A stretch of DNA of 64,000 bases from QHXW01 sp035280425 (GTDB taxonomy: Bacteria; Acidobacteriota; Terriglobia; Bryobacterales; Bryobacteraceae): positions 62,001 through 126,000 of the forward strand of contig DATEFW010000016.1 of the NCBI GenBank assembly GCA_035280425.1, given 5' to 3'. How positions within the stretch are numbered: position 1 is the first letter of the stretch; every line of letters begins with the position of its first letter. This document shows, piece by piece, positions 1 to 8,669 of the stretch. The notes below the pieces were generated by a model. It saw only the letters and a list, made by a program, of their open reading frames with translations, searched no databases and was not told where the DNA came from. The position numbers were made by a program, and so were the translations under genes.

Positions 1-422
1 ATACGCATTTCGGCCGGCATGCCGCTATAAATCAGCGGCAGCTCGACATTGTGCAGCGAAGTCGCGCGCGGCAACAGGTTGAAAGTCTGGAAGACGAAGC
101 CGATTTCCTTGTTGCGGATGCGCGCCAGCTCGTCGTCATTCATTTCGCTGACCAGCCGGCCGTTGATGTAGTACTGCCCGCGCGTGGGCGTGTCCAGGCA
201 GCCGATCAGGTTCATCAGCGTCGACTTTCCCGAGCCCGACGGTCCCATGATCGCCACGTACTCGCCGCGGTGAATCTCGATGTCCACTCCCGAAACCGCG
301 TGAATCTCCTGGTCGCCCATGACGTACGTCTTCCAGAGACCGTACGTGCGGATAACGATGCCGTCCTTCTTTAACTGCTCTCCGCGTTCGGCCAGTGTGT
401 CAACCGCCTGTGCCATTGCCAT
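1..422 (-). CDS. ABC transporter ATP-binding protein, MacB/LolD type (3' end outside window)
   Basis: This is the N-terminal 140 residues of a nucleotide-binding subunit of the MacB/LolD class, which powers efflux or lipoprotein-extraction permeases from the cytoplasmic face. The Walker A motif GPSGSGKST is at residues 60-68, followed by the NLIGCLDTPTRGQYY region and the Q-loop context FVFQTFNLLPR. The Walker B and signature motifs lie beyond the left edge. The start is the first ATG of MAMAQAV; a second ATG lies two codons on. It sits 48 bp downstream of an HlyD/MacA-type adaptor on the same strand, the usual adaptor-ATPase order, so a FtsX-like permease is expected further left. About 20 residues precede the usual domain start. 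Confidence 0.93.
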   Translation of the reverse strand, partial: MAMAQAVDTLAERGEQLKKDGIVIRTYGLWKTYVMGDQEIHAVSGVDIEIHRGEYVAIMGPSGSGKSTLMNLIGCLDTPTRGQYYINGRLVSEMNDDELARIRNKEIGFVFQTFNLLPRATSLHNVELPLIYSGMPAEMR

Positions 423-470
423 TTATTCACTCTTTCCGCCGGGCCGATCGCCCGAAGAGCGATTCGCCTA

Positions 471-1889
471 CTAGGTATTTATCTTCACCGGAGCCTTGTT
501 GTCTACCTTCACTTGCGCTTCGTTGCGAATCGTGCGGATCACCTGGTAACTGCCCGTAACGATCTCATCGCCTTCCTTCAATCCGCTCAGCACTTCAATG
601 TCGGTAGCACCGGTGATGCCGGTTTCGACTTTGCGAAATACGGCTTTGCCGCCGGCGATCACGAATACTCCCTGAATCTCTTCCTTGCGCGCCTTCTCCG
701 CCGCTGGATCAAGCCGCACCGGCTGAATGGACGCTTTCTTCGGCTGAATTTCCAAGTCGCCCTTCTGCCGGATGGTCAGCGCCTGAATCGGAATGCTCAA
801 CACGTGCTGCCGCGTCGCGGTCGTGATCTTCGCCGTGCAAGACAGGCCGGGCCGGATTTCGTCCGGCGGGTTATCGAGCGCCACCACTACTTTGAAATCC
901 TTCGCTTCCTGGCTGGATGTGGTGCTTTGCGACGCCGCAATGCCGGTCGAGCGCACGATCGCCGTATTGCCGATCTCAATCACGTGTCCTTTGAATGTCT
1001 TATTCGGAATGGCATCGATCGTCACGTCGGCCGGCTGATTCATCTTGACGCTCACGATATCGGTTTCGTCGACCTTGACTTCTGCGGTGATAATCGACAT
1101 GTCCGCGATGGTCATGATAATCGTGCCGGGCAGATTGGGAAGGCCTGGAATCACCGTCTCGCCGACGCGCACCGGCAGGTTCGTGACGACACCGTCGAGC
1201 GGCGCATAGGCATTGTATTTCCGCAATACGTCATCGGCGCGAGTCACCATTGCGCGCGATTGAGCCACGCGTTTTTGGGTGGATGCCAGTTGGGACCGGC
1301 TCTGTTCCCGCTGCGCCCGGGCCTGGACGAGCCGGGCCTGGGCCTCGCGCAGCGACGCCTGCGCCGAATCGTAAGCCGCCTGGCGCTGATCGAAATCCTG
1401 CTTGGGAATCAGCTTGCCGGCGTATAGCTCCTGGCCGCGCTTGAAATCCAGGCTCGCCTTCTCGAGATCCGCTTTGGAGCGATCGACACCCGCCTGCATG
1501 GTCACCAGATTGTCGTCAGTCGCCTTAAGGCCTGCCTCGGAAGCCGCCGCATCCGCCTCGGCGGAGCTGAGCGAAGCGCGTTGCGCGTTCACGTCCGCCT
1601 CCGGTTGCGTGTTCTCGATTTTGGCCAGCAATTCGCCTTTGCGGACACGGTCGCCTTCTTTAACCGGAATGGCCGTCAGCTCGCCCGAGGCATTGGCGCC
1701 GATATTGATATACTTTCGGGGTTTAATCTCGCCCGATGCGGTTACCAGACTTGTCAGATCCTGGCGAATCACCTTTCCGGTCTGCACCGTGACGATTCCA
1801 CGCTTGCTATAGCGCACACCGCCGACTACAGCAATTGCGCCTGCGATCAAAACCCCTACGGTGATGAGGATTTTCCATTTGCGCTTCAA
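471..1889 (-). CDS. Periplasmic adaptor subunit of MacA/HlyD efflux family
   Basis: This 472-residue membrane fusion protein would bridge an inner-membrane ABC transporter to an outer-membrane channel. Residues 7-25 form one membrane segment. A split lipoyl/barrel-sandwich domain follows (ASGEIKPRKYINIGANASGEL and EGDRVRKGELLAKIE). A long Ala/Gln/Arg-rich coiled-coil hairpin spans about residues 100-215. The second lipoyl half (APLDGVVTNLPVRVGETV) and beta-barrel domains complete it. The start is TTG with GGGAG ten bases upstream. It is the first gene before the ATPase at the left edge. The substrate cannot be told from sequence. Confidence 0.92.
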   Translation of the reverse strand: MKRKWKILITVGVLIAGAIAVVGGVRYSKRGIVTVQTGKVIRQDLTSLVTASGEIKPRKYINIGANASGELTAIPVKEGDRVRKGELLAKIENTQPEADVNAQRASLSSAEADAAASEAGLKATDDNLVTMQAGVDRSKADLEKASLDFKRGQELYAGKLIPKQDFDQRQAAYDSAQASLREAQARLVQARAQREQSRSQLASTQKRVAQSRAMVTRADDVLRKYNAYAPLDGVVTNLPVRVGETVIPGLPNLPGTIIMTIADMSIITAEVKVDETDIVSVKMNQPADVTIDAIPNKTFKGHVIEIGNTAIVRSTGIAASQSTTSSQEAKDFKVVVALDNPPDEIRPGLSCTAKITTATRQHVLSIPIQALTIRQKGDLEIQPKKASIQPVRLDPAAEKARKEEIQGVFVIAGGKAVFRKVETGITGATDIEVLSGLKEGDEIVTGSYQVIRTIRNEAQVKVDNKAPVKINT

Positions 1890-2186
1890 GTTGAAATGAC
1901 TCCCTTAGACTTAGACGCAGATTCCGGGGAAGTTGTTCACAAATGATCATATCATGGCGCCTTTCCCCGCTTGCCTGATGACCACTAAGGCGCCGATTCG
2001 GGGCAATCAGGTTACGAGGAGCGTTGAAATCTTCGACCGGTATATCGTTACAGCCCCTGTGACCTTGGGTAATCTATTGATACTGTGCCATTTCGTTGCG
2101 ACAGAGAGTCCGGCAAGTGGATTCGGCAAGCCCGCATTTCGCCCGACGCGTCCGGCATCGTCTATACTCGGAAACCCAAGGAAAAA

Positions 2187-2891
2187 ATGATGACCAACCG
2201 TGAGATTCGAGATTCCGTCCGGGAGCTTATTGGGTCCCACGCCGAACCTGTTGCCATAACTTTTTGCGAGGCGCCGCCTGCGGGAATCGAAAGAATTGCG
2301 TCGGCTGCGCCCGCCGGGTGTGCCTATTGGAAGCTGGCTGCCGACGGGCAGGTCTTCTATACTGCTGCCGCGGACCATCTGAACTGCCCGATCGGCGCGT
2401 ATACTCACGGCGCGCCGCTAACCGGGGAGGCGCATCGGCAGCTCGACGAGATGATCCACAAGATGGTCGGGATCCGGTACTTACGGGCGGAGGAAGTCGC
2501 CGGGATTCCGAAGAGGAAAGAGCCCCTGCGGTTTGTGGTGTATGCTCCGCTGTCAAAGGCGCAAGGGACCCCGGATGTTGTGCTGTTTCGCGGAAACGCC
2601 CGGCAGATAATGTTGCTTACAGAGGCCGCCGGGGCGCGACGGCGATTATCGCCATCTCCAGTGATGGGAAGGCCGGCCTGCGCAGTCATCGCTGCGAGTA
2701 TCGAAAGCGGAGGCGCCTCGACTTCTTTGGGCTGCATCGGGAACCGGATTTACACCCAGTTGCGCGACGATGAATTCTACGTAGCTCTACCGGGTAATGC
2801 AGTCAACGGGATCGTGGAGGCGCTCCAATCGATTGTGGCGGCAAATGCCGAGCTCGAGCGGTACCATCGCGCGCGTTGCGCGACGGCATAA
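2187..2891 (+). CDS. DUF169 family protein
   Basis: A 234-residue protein matching the DUF169 pattern: an N-terminal REIRDSVRELIG helix, then PVAITFCEAPP, a Cys-containing core (AGCAYWKLA, HLNCPIGAYTHG) and a late GRPACAVIAASIESGGASTSLGCIGNR segment. DUF169 proteins are cytoplasmic and of uncertain function; the spaced cysteines suggest metal or cofactor binding, but that is inference. I chose the tandem ATG at 2187/2190 because AAGG lies six bases upstream; the 34 codons before it in frame look non-coding. It is divergent from the efflux operon (297 bp gap with no other gene seen) and convergent with the ADOP permease. Confidence 0.8.
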   Translation: MMTNREIRDSVRELIGSHAEPVAITFCEAPPAGIERIASAAPAGCAYWKLAADGQVFYTAAADHLNCPIGAYTHGAPLTGEAHRQLDEMIHKMVGIRYLRAEEVAGIPKRKEPLRFVVYAPLSKAQGTPDVVLFRGNARQIMLLTEAAGARRRLSPSPVMGRPACAVIAASIESGGASTSLGCIGNRIYTQLRDDEFYVALPGNAVNGIVEALQSIVAANAELERYHRARCATA

Positions 2892-2908
2892 CGCCGAATC
2901 ACAGGACG

Positions 2909-5524
2909 CTATTCGTTGCGCAGGGCCATGAGCGGATCCAGCCCCGCAGCGCGGCGCGCCGGCAGATAGCTGGCGGCTGCGCTTACGGCCAGCAAGCCCA
3001 GAGGGATCAGCGCGTACACTGTCGGTGACGTTGATCCCAATCCGAAAAATGCGGCCGAAAGCACGGGTATCGCCGCCGCAGTGAGCGTTCCTCCGGCGAG
3101 GATGCCGGCGCTGGCGAGAATCAGCCCTCGCTTCTCGACCAGCCAGATCACCTCGCGGCGGCCAGCGCCTAAGGCAACCCTTATCCCCAATTCCTTGGCG
3201 CGGCGGCTCACAGTGTAGGCCACCAGCCCGTAAAGCCCGGTGCTGGCCATGGCCAGGCCGATTAGCCCCATCGTCCCCACGATCTCGAAAAGTTGCAGCC
3301 AGGTGCCGCTGGCCCGGCTGTCGTATAGGGTAGCGACAGTCCGGAGATTGAAGACCGGAAGGCCGGCATCGATCGATCGAACCGCACCGCGCAGCGGCCT
3401 CGCAAGCGCCGCCGGATCGCCGGCCGATTGCACAATCAGCGTCATTCTGGGGCGGGGGTTCTGCTCATAAGGCAGATAAACATACGATGCCGGTGCTTCG
3501 TTGATGGTCAGGTAGTGCCCGGTCTTCGCCACTCCCACGACTTCGGCCGCCATCCCGTCCGGCGTGTCCAGGCGAAGGCGTTTTCCGATCGGGTCCTGGT
3601 CCGGCCAGTAAGTCTTGGCGAACTGCTGATTCACGATGGCCACGCGGCGTGAAGTGGCGCGGTCGTCATCGGTGAAGGCGCGGCCACGGACGATTGCGAC
3701 CTGCATAGCGCTGAAGAAGCGGGCATCAACAGCTCCGCCGAACACGATGGTTTTTTCGCGGCCTTTAGGGAACTGATAGCCTTCGGGGACAACGGCCAGG
3801 ATGGTCTGGGAAGGAGAAAGCGGAATCGATTCGGCCATTGCGACTTGTTCCACGCCTGCCATATTGCGAACGCGATCGACGAGCGTGTGATAGAAGCGCC
3901 TGGTTTGTTCGGGTGTGTAGTGGACCAGGGCGGGAGCGGTGTCCATGCTAATCAGGTGGTCGGTGCGGAAATCGGGCCTTGTGACGAGCATCTGGCGGAA
4001 GCCCGCCAGAAACATTCCGGTTGCGATCAGCACCACCATGGCGAGCGCGATCTGGCCGGCTACCAGAACATCGCGGCCCAGCGTGCGGCGCTCGCCGGCG
4101 GTTCTCTCGCCGCCTTGTTTCAGCGCGCCGACGCAATCGGTGCGCACGGTCTGCCACGCCGGAATTAGGCCAAACAGAATGCAACTAACCAGCGCCGCCA
4201 GCAGGCTGAATTCGACCACGCGCCAGTCCAATTGAACGCCCACAAAGGACGGCGGGTCGCTCGGCACGCTGAGGGTTTCGAGAAATCGGACTCCGCCATC
4301 GGCGAAAGCCACTCCCGCCAGGCCCCCGGCCAGCGCCACGATGAGGCTCTCGGTCATTAGCTGGCGCACGATGCGCGACCGGCCCGCTCCGATGGACAAC
4401 CGGATGGCGATCTCGCGGCTGCGGGCGCGCCCGCGCGTGAGCAGCAGATTGCCGACATTCGAACAGGCGATGATCAGGATCAGCGCGACTAGCCCCATCA
4501 GCATTTTGACGAGCGCGAGCAGTTGCGGCGATTGCAGGATTCGCCTGGCGAGTTCGGTGCGAACGGCCGGGCGCCGGTGGCGATTTGTTTTCGGATACTC
4601 GCGCGCGAGCGCCGCGCCGAGGGTCTTCAGTTCGGCCTCGGCCGACGTGCGGGTTCCGCCTTCGCGTAACCGGCCTTTTACAACGAGTTCGTGGCGGTCG
4701 CGGTCCTCGAGCGGATCGGCCGGCTCTGCTTCCAGACGCTGGGAGATGCCGAGCGGGACGTAAAGGCTCGGGTTCACGAAGCGGTCGAGACCCGTGAAGG
4801 ATTTCGGGGTGATGCCGACGATTGTGAACCTCATTCCGTTCAGCCGCAAGGTTCTGCCGACGGCGGAGGGCTCGCCTCCATATTGCTGCTGCCAGAAATC
4901 ATGGCTGATGACGGCCACGGGCCTGCCCGGCGAGTTCGCTTCTTCGCGCAGGAAGGCACGGCCCGGCGAAGGCTCGACGCCTATGACCGGAAAAAAGTTG
5001 TCGCTCACCAGCACGGCGAAGCGGATCTGCGCCGGCGCTGTAGGATCGGCAGCGGCCGCCACGGTGGTGATGCGGTAGGCGGCGAGGCCTGCGAATGAGC
5101 GGTTCTTATCCCGCAAATCGCGGTAGTCGGGGCACGACATGCCTTCGAGGAGATTGTCGGGCGTGGCGTTGGTGACATCGAGCAGCCGGGAGGGATCGGG
5201 CACCGCCGGAGGGCGCAGGAGCACCGCATCGGCGAAGCTGAAAATCGCGCTATTCGCGCCGATCGCCAGCGCAAGCGAGAGCACGGCCACCGCGACAAAG
5301 GCTGGCTGCCGGCGCAGGGTGCGGAACGAGTAGCGGATATCGGCGGCGAAACTCTCGAGCCGGGTCCAGCCCCAGCTTGCGCGGACGTCCTCGATGGCGA
5401 GGGTGACGTTGCCGATTTCTTTGCGGCCCGCGATGGCCGCGAGCGACTCCAGTTCCTCGCGCATATCGCGCTCCTGACGGCTGCGCCACGCCGGCGACAG
5501 GGCCTTCAGCCGGTTCCAGGTCAT
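2909..5524 (-). CDS. ADOP-family FtsX/MacB-like permease (duplicated orphan permease)
   Basis: An 871-residue inner-membrane protein built from two MacB-periplasmic-core plus FtsX modules. The first core begins near residue 60 (FRTLRRQPAF, ALAIGANSAIFSF) with FtsX helices around residues 350-470 (LMGLVALILIIACSNVGNLLLTRGRARSREIAIRLSIGAGR). A second, similar module ends with RAKELGIRVALGAGRREVIWLV and the C-terminal ARRAAGLDPLMALRNE. This architecture without its own ATPase is the acidobacterial duplicated orphan permease family. The start ATG overlaps the padR stop by ATGA, so the longer in-frame start is rejected. Two-gene PadR-ADOP units are common in Acidobacteria; their substrates are unknown. 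Confidence 0.92.
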   Translation of the reverse strand: MTWNRLKALSPAWRSRQERDMREELESLAAIAGRKEIGNVTLAIEDVRASWGWTRLESFAADIRYSFRTLRRQPAFVAVAVLSLALAIGANSAIFSFADAVLLRPPAVPDPSRLLDVTNATPDNLLEGMSCPDYRDLRDKNRSFAGLAAYRITTVAAAADPTAPAQIRFAVLVSDNFFPVIGVEPSPGRAFLREEANSPGRPVAVISHDFWQQQYGGEPSAVGRTLRLNGMRFTIVGITPKSFTGLDRFVNPSLYVPLGISQRLEAEPADPLEDRDRHELVVKGRLREGGTRTSAEAELKTLGAALAREYPKTNRHRRPAVRTELARRILQSPQLLALVKMLMGLVALILIIACSNVGNLLLTRGRARSREIAIRLSIGAGRSRIVRQLMTESLIVALAGGLAGVAFADGGVRFLETLSVPSDPPSFVGVQLDWRVVEFSLLAALVSCILFGLIPAWQTVRTDCVGALKQGGERTAGERRTLGRDVLVAGQIALAMVVLIATGMFLAGFRQMLVTRPDFRTDHLISMDTAPALVHYTPEQTRRFYHTLVDRVRNMAGVEQVAMAESIPLSPSQTILAVVPEGYQFPKGREKTIVFGGAVDARFFSAMQVAIVRGRAFTDDDRATSRRVAIVNQQFAKTYWPDQDPIGKRLRLDTPDGMAAEVVGVAKTGHYLTINEAPASYVYLPYEQNPRPRMTLIVQSAGDPAALARPLRGAVRSIDAGLPVFNLRTVATLYDSRASGTWLQLFEIVGTMGLIGLAMASTGLYGLVAYTVSRRAKELGIRVALGAGRREVIWLVEKRGLILASAGILAGGTLTAAAIPVLSAAFFGLGSTSPTVYALIPLGLLAVSAAASYLPARRAAGLDPLMALRNE

Positions 5525-5850
5525 GATCGTTTCAGCTCCGGGGCCATCACGCGGCCGACCGCGCTGACGAATTCGGCCCACTTGGAGCGCTCGCGGACGA
5601 GTTGTTTACGGCCTGCCGCAGTGAGCCTGTAATATTTGGCGCGCCGGTTGCGATCGGAAGTTTCCCAGGCGGATGCCACCCAGCCTTTCGACTCGAGGCG
5701 CTTTAATGCGGGATAGAGCGAGCCGAATTCGATATCCAGCGCATCCTCCGAGCTGGTGCGGATGGCCTTGGCGATGCCATAGCCGTGCAGCGATCCCGCT
5801 GTGAGCGTGCGCAGCACCAGCATGTCGAGCGTGCCTTGCAGCAGGTCCAT
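5521..5850 (-). CDS. PadR-family transcriptional regulator
   Basis: A 109-residue winged-helix repressor. It has the typical PadR opening MDLLQGTLDMLVLRTLTAG, then HGYGIAKAI, SLYPALKRLESKGWV in the recognition helix and wing, and AKYYRLTAAGRKQL. It is translationally coupled (ATGA) to the downstream ADOP permease and probably controls that operon. Its start codon lies within an inverted repeat that also covers the predicted -10, so autorepression is likely. The ligand is unknown. Confidence 0.93.
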   Translation of the reverse strand: MDLLQGTLDMLVLRTLTAGSLHGYGIAKAIRTSSEDALDIEFGSLYPALKRLESKGWVASAWETSDRNRRAKYYRLTAAGRKQLVRERSKWAEFVSAVGRVMAPELKRS

Positions 5851-5887
5851 ATAGAGGGAGTCTATATGAAGACAATCTATATGTCAA
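5848..5887 (-). promoter_or_regulatory. padR-ADOP promoter and probable PadR operator
   Basis: On the minus strand TTGACA (5887-5882) is followed after 17 bp by TAGACT (5864-5859), and the padR ATG lies only eight bases further on, so the transcript is predicted to be leaderless. CATATAG at 5848-5854 and CTATATG at 5862-5868 form a perfect 7-bp inverted repeat with a 7-bp spacer over the -10 and start codon. A third CTATATG at 5877-5883 sits 15 bp further upstream, over the edge of the -35. The stop codon of the upstream reductase gene overlaps the -35. Confidence 0.72.
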
Positions 5888-6732
5888 CGGAACTCGGGGG
5901 CGTGATCGAGCGCCCACTGGCGAAAAGAATGGGCCGGAGCGCCGGTGACTTGGGCGACCGTGGAGGTGACCGGCGCAGGTGAGGCGGTGGCGGCAGCGAA
6001 TGCCTCAAGCAGCATTTCCACGATTTGAGCGGGCATGATCTTTAACATTTCGAGCCGCGCCGTTTCAGGGGGGATTTCCTCGAATCGCAGCTTCCGGCCG
6101 ATGGCATCTCCAATCATGCGAACCTGCTCGCGCTGCGTCAGCGCCTGAGGGCCGGTCAGGATGTACTTCGCTCCGGCGTGCGTGTCTTCCAGAAGCGCCC
6201 GGATCGCCACGGCCGCGATATCGCGCTCGTGAATGGGCGACAGAGCAGCATCCGCATAAGGCCAGCGCACGACATCTCCCGCCCGGATTTGCGCCGCCCA
6301 CCAGATCCTGGCATTCGTGGCGAACGCGCCCGGCCGGAGGAAGGTCCATTGCACCCCCGCGGCCGCGATCAGCCGCTCAATTTTCAAGTGAAGCGCCGTG
6401 ACGGGATAATTCTGCTCGTCGGCGCTGTCGCGGACGGTCATATTCGATAGAAAGACAATCCGCCGGGCATGCCGGGCAATCTGTTCGAGCGCTGGGCCTA
6501 CCGCGTCAGCCGGCGCAGTCCAGACCAGGAAAACGGCGTCGACACCTTCCAAACAACCTGCGAGCGTTCTTGGGACGGTGAGGTCACCCTGGACGACTTC
6601 AACCTCGCGCGGCAGCCCGGCGGATTCCGGCTGGCGAGTCATGGCGCGAACCCTGACGCCTGTCCCGTTCAGATGGGCGACGATCTCGCGTCCGACATTG
6701 CCGGTGGCTCCGGTAACGAGAATCGTTTCCAT
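5884..6732 (-). CDS. NmrA-like NAD(P)-binding oxidoreductase (atypical SDR)
   Basis: A 282-residue Rossmann protein opening with TILVTGATGNVGREIVAHL (glycine-rich GATGNVG loop at about residues 8-14). It continues with VRAMTRQPESAGLP, VQGDLTVPRTLAGCLEGVDAVFLV, FLSNMTVRD and TFLRPGAFATN, the order seen in NmrA/QOR2-like atypical short-chain dehydrogenases. These bind NAD(P) and either reduce small substrates or act as redox sensors. No complete Tyr-x3-Lys catalytic motif is evident, as expected for this subfamily. It is 19 bp downstream of a small membrane-protein gene, in a likely accA operon. The substrate is not predictable. Confidence 0.88.
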   Translation of the reverse strand: METILVTGATGNVGREIVAHLNGTGVRVRAMTRQPESAGLPREVEVVQGDLTVPRTLAGCLEGVDAVFLVWTAPADAVGPALEQIARHARRIVFLSNMTVRDSADEQNYPVTALHLKIERLIAAAGVQWTFLRPGAFATNARIWWAAQIRAGDVVRWPYADAALSPIHERDIAAVAIRALLEDTHAGAKYILTGPQALTQREQVRMIGDAIGRKLRFEEIPPETARLEMLKIMPAQIVEMLLEAFAAATASPAPVTSTVAQVTGAPAHSFRQWALDHAPEFR

Positions 6733-6751
6733 GCCGGACGAATTAATGAGG

Positions 6752-7024
6752 CTAATTCTTCGACAGCCACTTCACACTGTCTGGCGGAGTATTGCCGCAC
6801 GCGATCGAATCGGTCACGCCGGAAGCGATCTGCGCGCAGGCGTTTTCGGTGGCGGCGCGCAGCGCCTGGCGCTCAGTGCGGGCCGACGCCGTGCGGCACG
6901 CCGAGCGGCCTTGATACGACACACAAACTTCGCAGCGGTATTGGGCCGTGCCCACGGTCGTGTAAATGATCACACCGAGCACCGCGGCAACGAAGGCGAT
7001 CCCTATCGCGACGGTCTTGTTCAC
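6752..7024 (-). CDS. Small membrane-anchored protein of unknown function
   Basis: A 90-residue protein with one N-terminal membrane segment (residues 4-26, AIGIAFVAAVLGVIIYTTVGT) and a short extracytoplasmic domain holding five cysteines, two of them in YRCEVCVSY. A tail enriched in Arg, Thr and Ala follows. It starts at GTG three bases after the accA stop, so it is probably co-transcribed and possibly coupled. I do not recognise a family. The paired cysteines suggest disulfides or a metal site outside the membrane, but nothing more can be said. Confidence 0.65.
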   Translation of the reverse strand: MNKTVAIGIAFVAAVLGVIIYTTVGTAQYRCEVCVSYQGRSACRTASARTERQALRAATENACAQIASGVTDSIACGNTPPDSVKWLSKN

Positions 7025-7027
7025 GAT

Positions 7028-7912
7028 CTAATCACCGGCCATCAACGAATGGCTTTTTTTGGTGGCGAAAAAATTGCCCATGCGCCGGAACTTCATATAG
7101 CGCTGCTCGACGAGCTCTTTTTCCGAAAAACGGCTCAACTCTTCGAGCGAATCGTGCAGCTTCTTCCGCAGGCTGCCGGCGGCGGCCTCCGGATTTTCAT
7201 GAGCGCCGCCCTCGGGCTCGGGAATGACGCCGTCAATGAGGCCGAAACTGAGCAGGTCCTCCGCGGTGAGCCGCAGCGCCGCCGCCGCCAGTTCGGCTTT
7301 GGCGGAATCGCGCCAGATGATGGCGGCGCAGCTCTCGGGCGAAATCACGCTGTAGACGGCGTTCTCCATCATAAAAACCTGATTACCCACGCCTAACGCC
7401 AGCGCGCCCCCGCTACCCCCCTCCCCGATGCAGACCGAGATGATCGGTATCGCGAGCCGCGACATTTCGCGCAGATTCCGCGCAATGGCCTCGGCCTGGC
7501 CGCGCTCCTCGGCGTCGATGCCCGGGTAAGCCCCCGGCGTGTCGAGAAACGTGACTATCGGACGGCCGAACTTGGCGGCAATCTGCATGACGCGCAGCGC
7601 CTTGCGGTAGCCTTCGGGCTTGGGCATGCCGAAGTTGCGATGCAGTTTCTGTTTGGTGTCGCGACCCTTCTGCTCGCCGATGACCATCACGGGAATTCCC
7701 TCGAAGAATCCCATGCCACAGACCACGGCCGGGTCATCGGCATACACGCGGTCGCCGTGGATTTCGTGAAAATCGGTAAACAGGCGCTCGATGTAATCGA
7801 GTGTATGCGGGCGCTTGGGATGCCGGGCCAGCAACACCCGCTGCCAGGCGATGTGCTTGGGCGGCTCTTCCGGCGGCTGCTCCGGTGTCGGCTCTTCCGG
7901 CTCCATGGGCAT
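7028..7912 (-). CDS. accA: Acetyl-CoA carboxylase carboxyltransferase subunit alpha
   Basis: This subunit with AccD transfers the carboxyl group from biotin to acetyl-CoA to give malonyl-CoA, the first committed step of fatty acid synthesis. The 294 residues include the conserved LARHPKRPHTLDYIE, GDRVYADDPAVVCG, GEQKGRDTKQKLHRNFGMPKPEGYRKALR, TPGAYPGIDAEERGQAEAIARNLREM and GEGGSGGALALG blocks. The N terminus is shorter than in E. coli by about 25 residues and is a Pro/Glu-rich stretch instead of the usual helical region. ATG codons occur at 7912 and 7906. A TAGAAT hexamer lies at 7922-7917, just before the start, so the second ATG could be the true start of a leaderless mRNA. Confidence 0.97.
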   Translation of the reverse strand: MPMEPEEPTPEQPPEEPPKHIAWQRVLLARHPKRPHTLDYIERLFTDFHEIHGDRVYADDPAVVCGMGFFEGIPVMVIGEQKGRDTKQKLHRNFGMPKPEGYRKALRVMQIAAKFGRPIVTFLDTPGAYPGIDAEERGQAEAIARNLREMSRLAIPIISVCIGEGGSGGALALGVGNQVFMMENAVYSVISPESCAAIIWRDSAKAELAAAALRLTAEDLLSFGLIDGVIPEPEGGAHENPEAAAGSLRKKLHDSLEELSRFSEKELVEQRYMKFRRMGNFFATKKSHSLMAGD

Positions 7913-7966
7913 CTAAATTCTACCGCATCAAAATCATGAACTAGCCGGCGGGTATGCCCGAGACGC

Positions 7967-8002
7967 TCGACATCATGATGCTTTCCTGCTAGCATCATGA
8001 TG
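7967..8002 (+). promoter_or_regulatory. vapBC promoter with two palindromic operators
   Basis: TCGACA (7967-7972) and TAGCAT (7990-7995) form a sigma-70-like promoter with a 17-bp spacer. The GTG start at 8002 lies six bases past the -10, implying a leaderless transcript. The perfect palindrome CATCATGATG occurs twice, at 7971-7980 over the -35 edge and at 7993-8002 over the -10 and start codon. The centres are 22 bp apart, about two helical turns, a good layout for cooperative binding by a ribbon-helix-helix antitoxin. Confidence 0.72.
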
Positions 8003-8244
8003 TGCGAACCACCCTGACGCTCGACGAAGATGTCCGCGCGAAGCTCGAGGCCGAGATGCGCAAATCCGGGAAATCATTCAAAGAGACGGTGAACGAGGCG
8101 CTCCGCGTCGGGCTCACCGCGCGCCGCGAGAAACCCGCGAAGCCGTTCAAGATCGTCGCGCGCGATCTCGGCCTGAAGCCGGGCTACAGCTATGACAATA
8201 TCGAGGAATTGCTCGATCAGATCGAGGGTCCGATGCGCCGATGA
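8002..8244 (+). CDS. VapB-type ribbon-helix-helix antitoxin
   Basis: An 80-residue antitoxin. The N-terminal ribbon-helix-helix begins with the DNA-contacting strand RTTLTLDEDVRAKLE and continues through KSFKETVNEALRVGL. The C-terminal half (PFKIVARDLGLKPGYSYDNIEELLDQIEG) would wrap and block the toxin. The GTG start has no Shine-Dalgarno sequence and fits a leaderless message. Its stop overlaps the toxin start (ATGA). In such pairs the antitoxin-toxin complex represses its own promoter, consistent with the two palindromes upstream. Confidence 0.9.
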   Translation: MRTTLTLDEDVRAKLEAEMRKSGKSFKETVNEALRVGLTARREKPAKPFKIVARDLGLKPGYSYDNIEELLDQIEGPMRR

Positions 8245-8669
8245 TCCTGATCGACGCGAATCTGCTGTTGTACGCGTACGACGTGCGCGCGGCGAAGCAT
8301 GAACGGGCGCAGGCGTGGCTCGAAAATACGCTGGCCTCGGCTGAGCAGGTCGGTCTGGCTTGGCAGGCTATCTTCGCCTTTCTCAGGATCTCCACTCACT
8401 CGGGCATTCTAGCCAACGCTCTCTCATTGCCAGAAGCGATTTCCATTGTGTCCGGTTGGCTGGATGAATCCGCGGTCTCCATACTGCATCCCACTGAGCG
8501 CCACTGGTTCATCTTGCGCCGCCTCTTAACCGAGGGTCAGGCGCCGGGACGGCTGGTGATGGATGCCCACCTGGCCGCCCTCGCCATTGAGCACGGCGCG
8601 ACGCTGTGTTCGACCGACCGCGACTTCACGCGTTTTAAAGGCCTGCGCCTGTTGAATCCGCTCGAGTGA
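8241..8669 (+). CDS. VapC-type PIN-domain ribonuclease toxin
   Basis: A 142-residue PIN-domain protein, probably a Mg2+-dependent RNase inhibited by the upstream antitoxin. Acidic active-site candidates are D5 (MILIDANLLLYAYD), D108 (LVMDAHLAALA) and D126/D128 (STDRDF). The Glu usual near residue 43 is absent: the segment reads LAWQAIFAFLRIS, as in a recognised PIN subgroup with LPW..LLAFLR. Length is normal for VapC. It overlaps the antitoxin gene by 4 bp and the tail of the opposing nucleoside hydrolase gene by 35 bp. The target RNA is unknown. Confidence 0.92.
   Translation: MILIDANLLLYAYDVRAAKHERAQAWLENTLASAEQVGLAWQAIFAFLRISTHSGILANALSLPEAISIVSGWLDESAVSILHPTERHWFILRRLLTEGQAPGRLVMDAHLAALAIEHGATLCSTDRDFTRFKGLRLLNPLE

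Noticed and set aside
1933..2190. 85-codon plus-strand frame in the efflux/DUF169 gap
   Set aside because: Lies in the divergent promoter region and lacks a ribosome-binding site or recognisable features.
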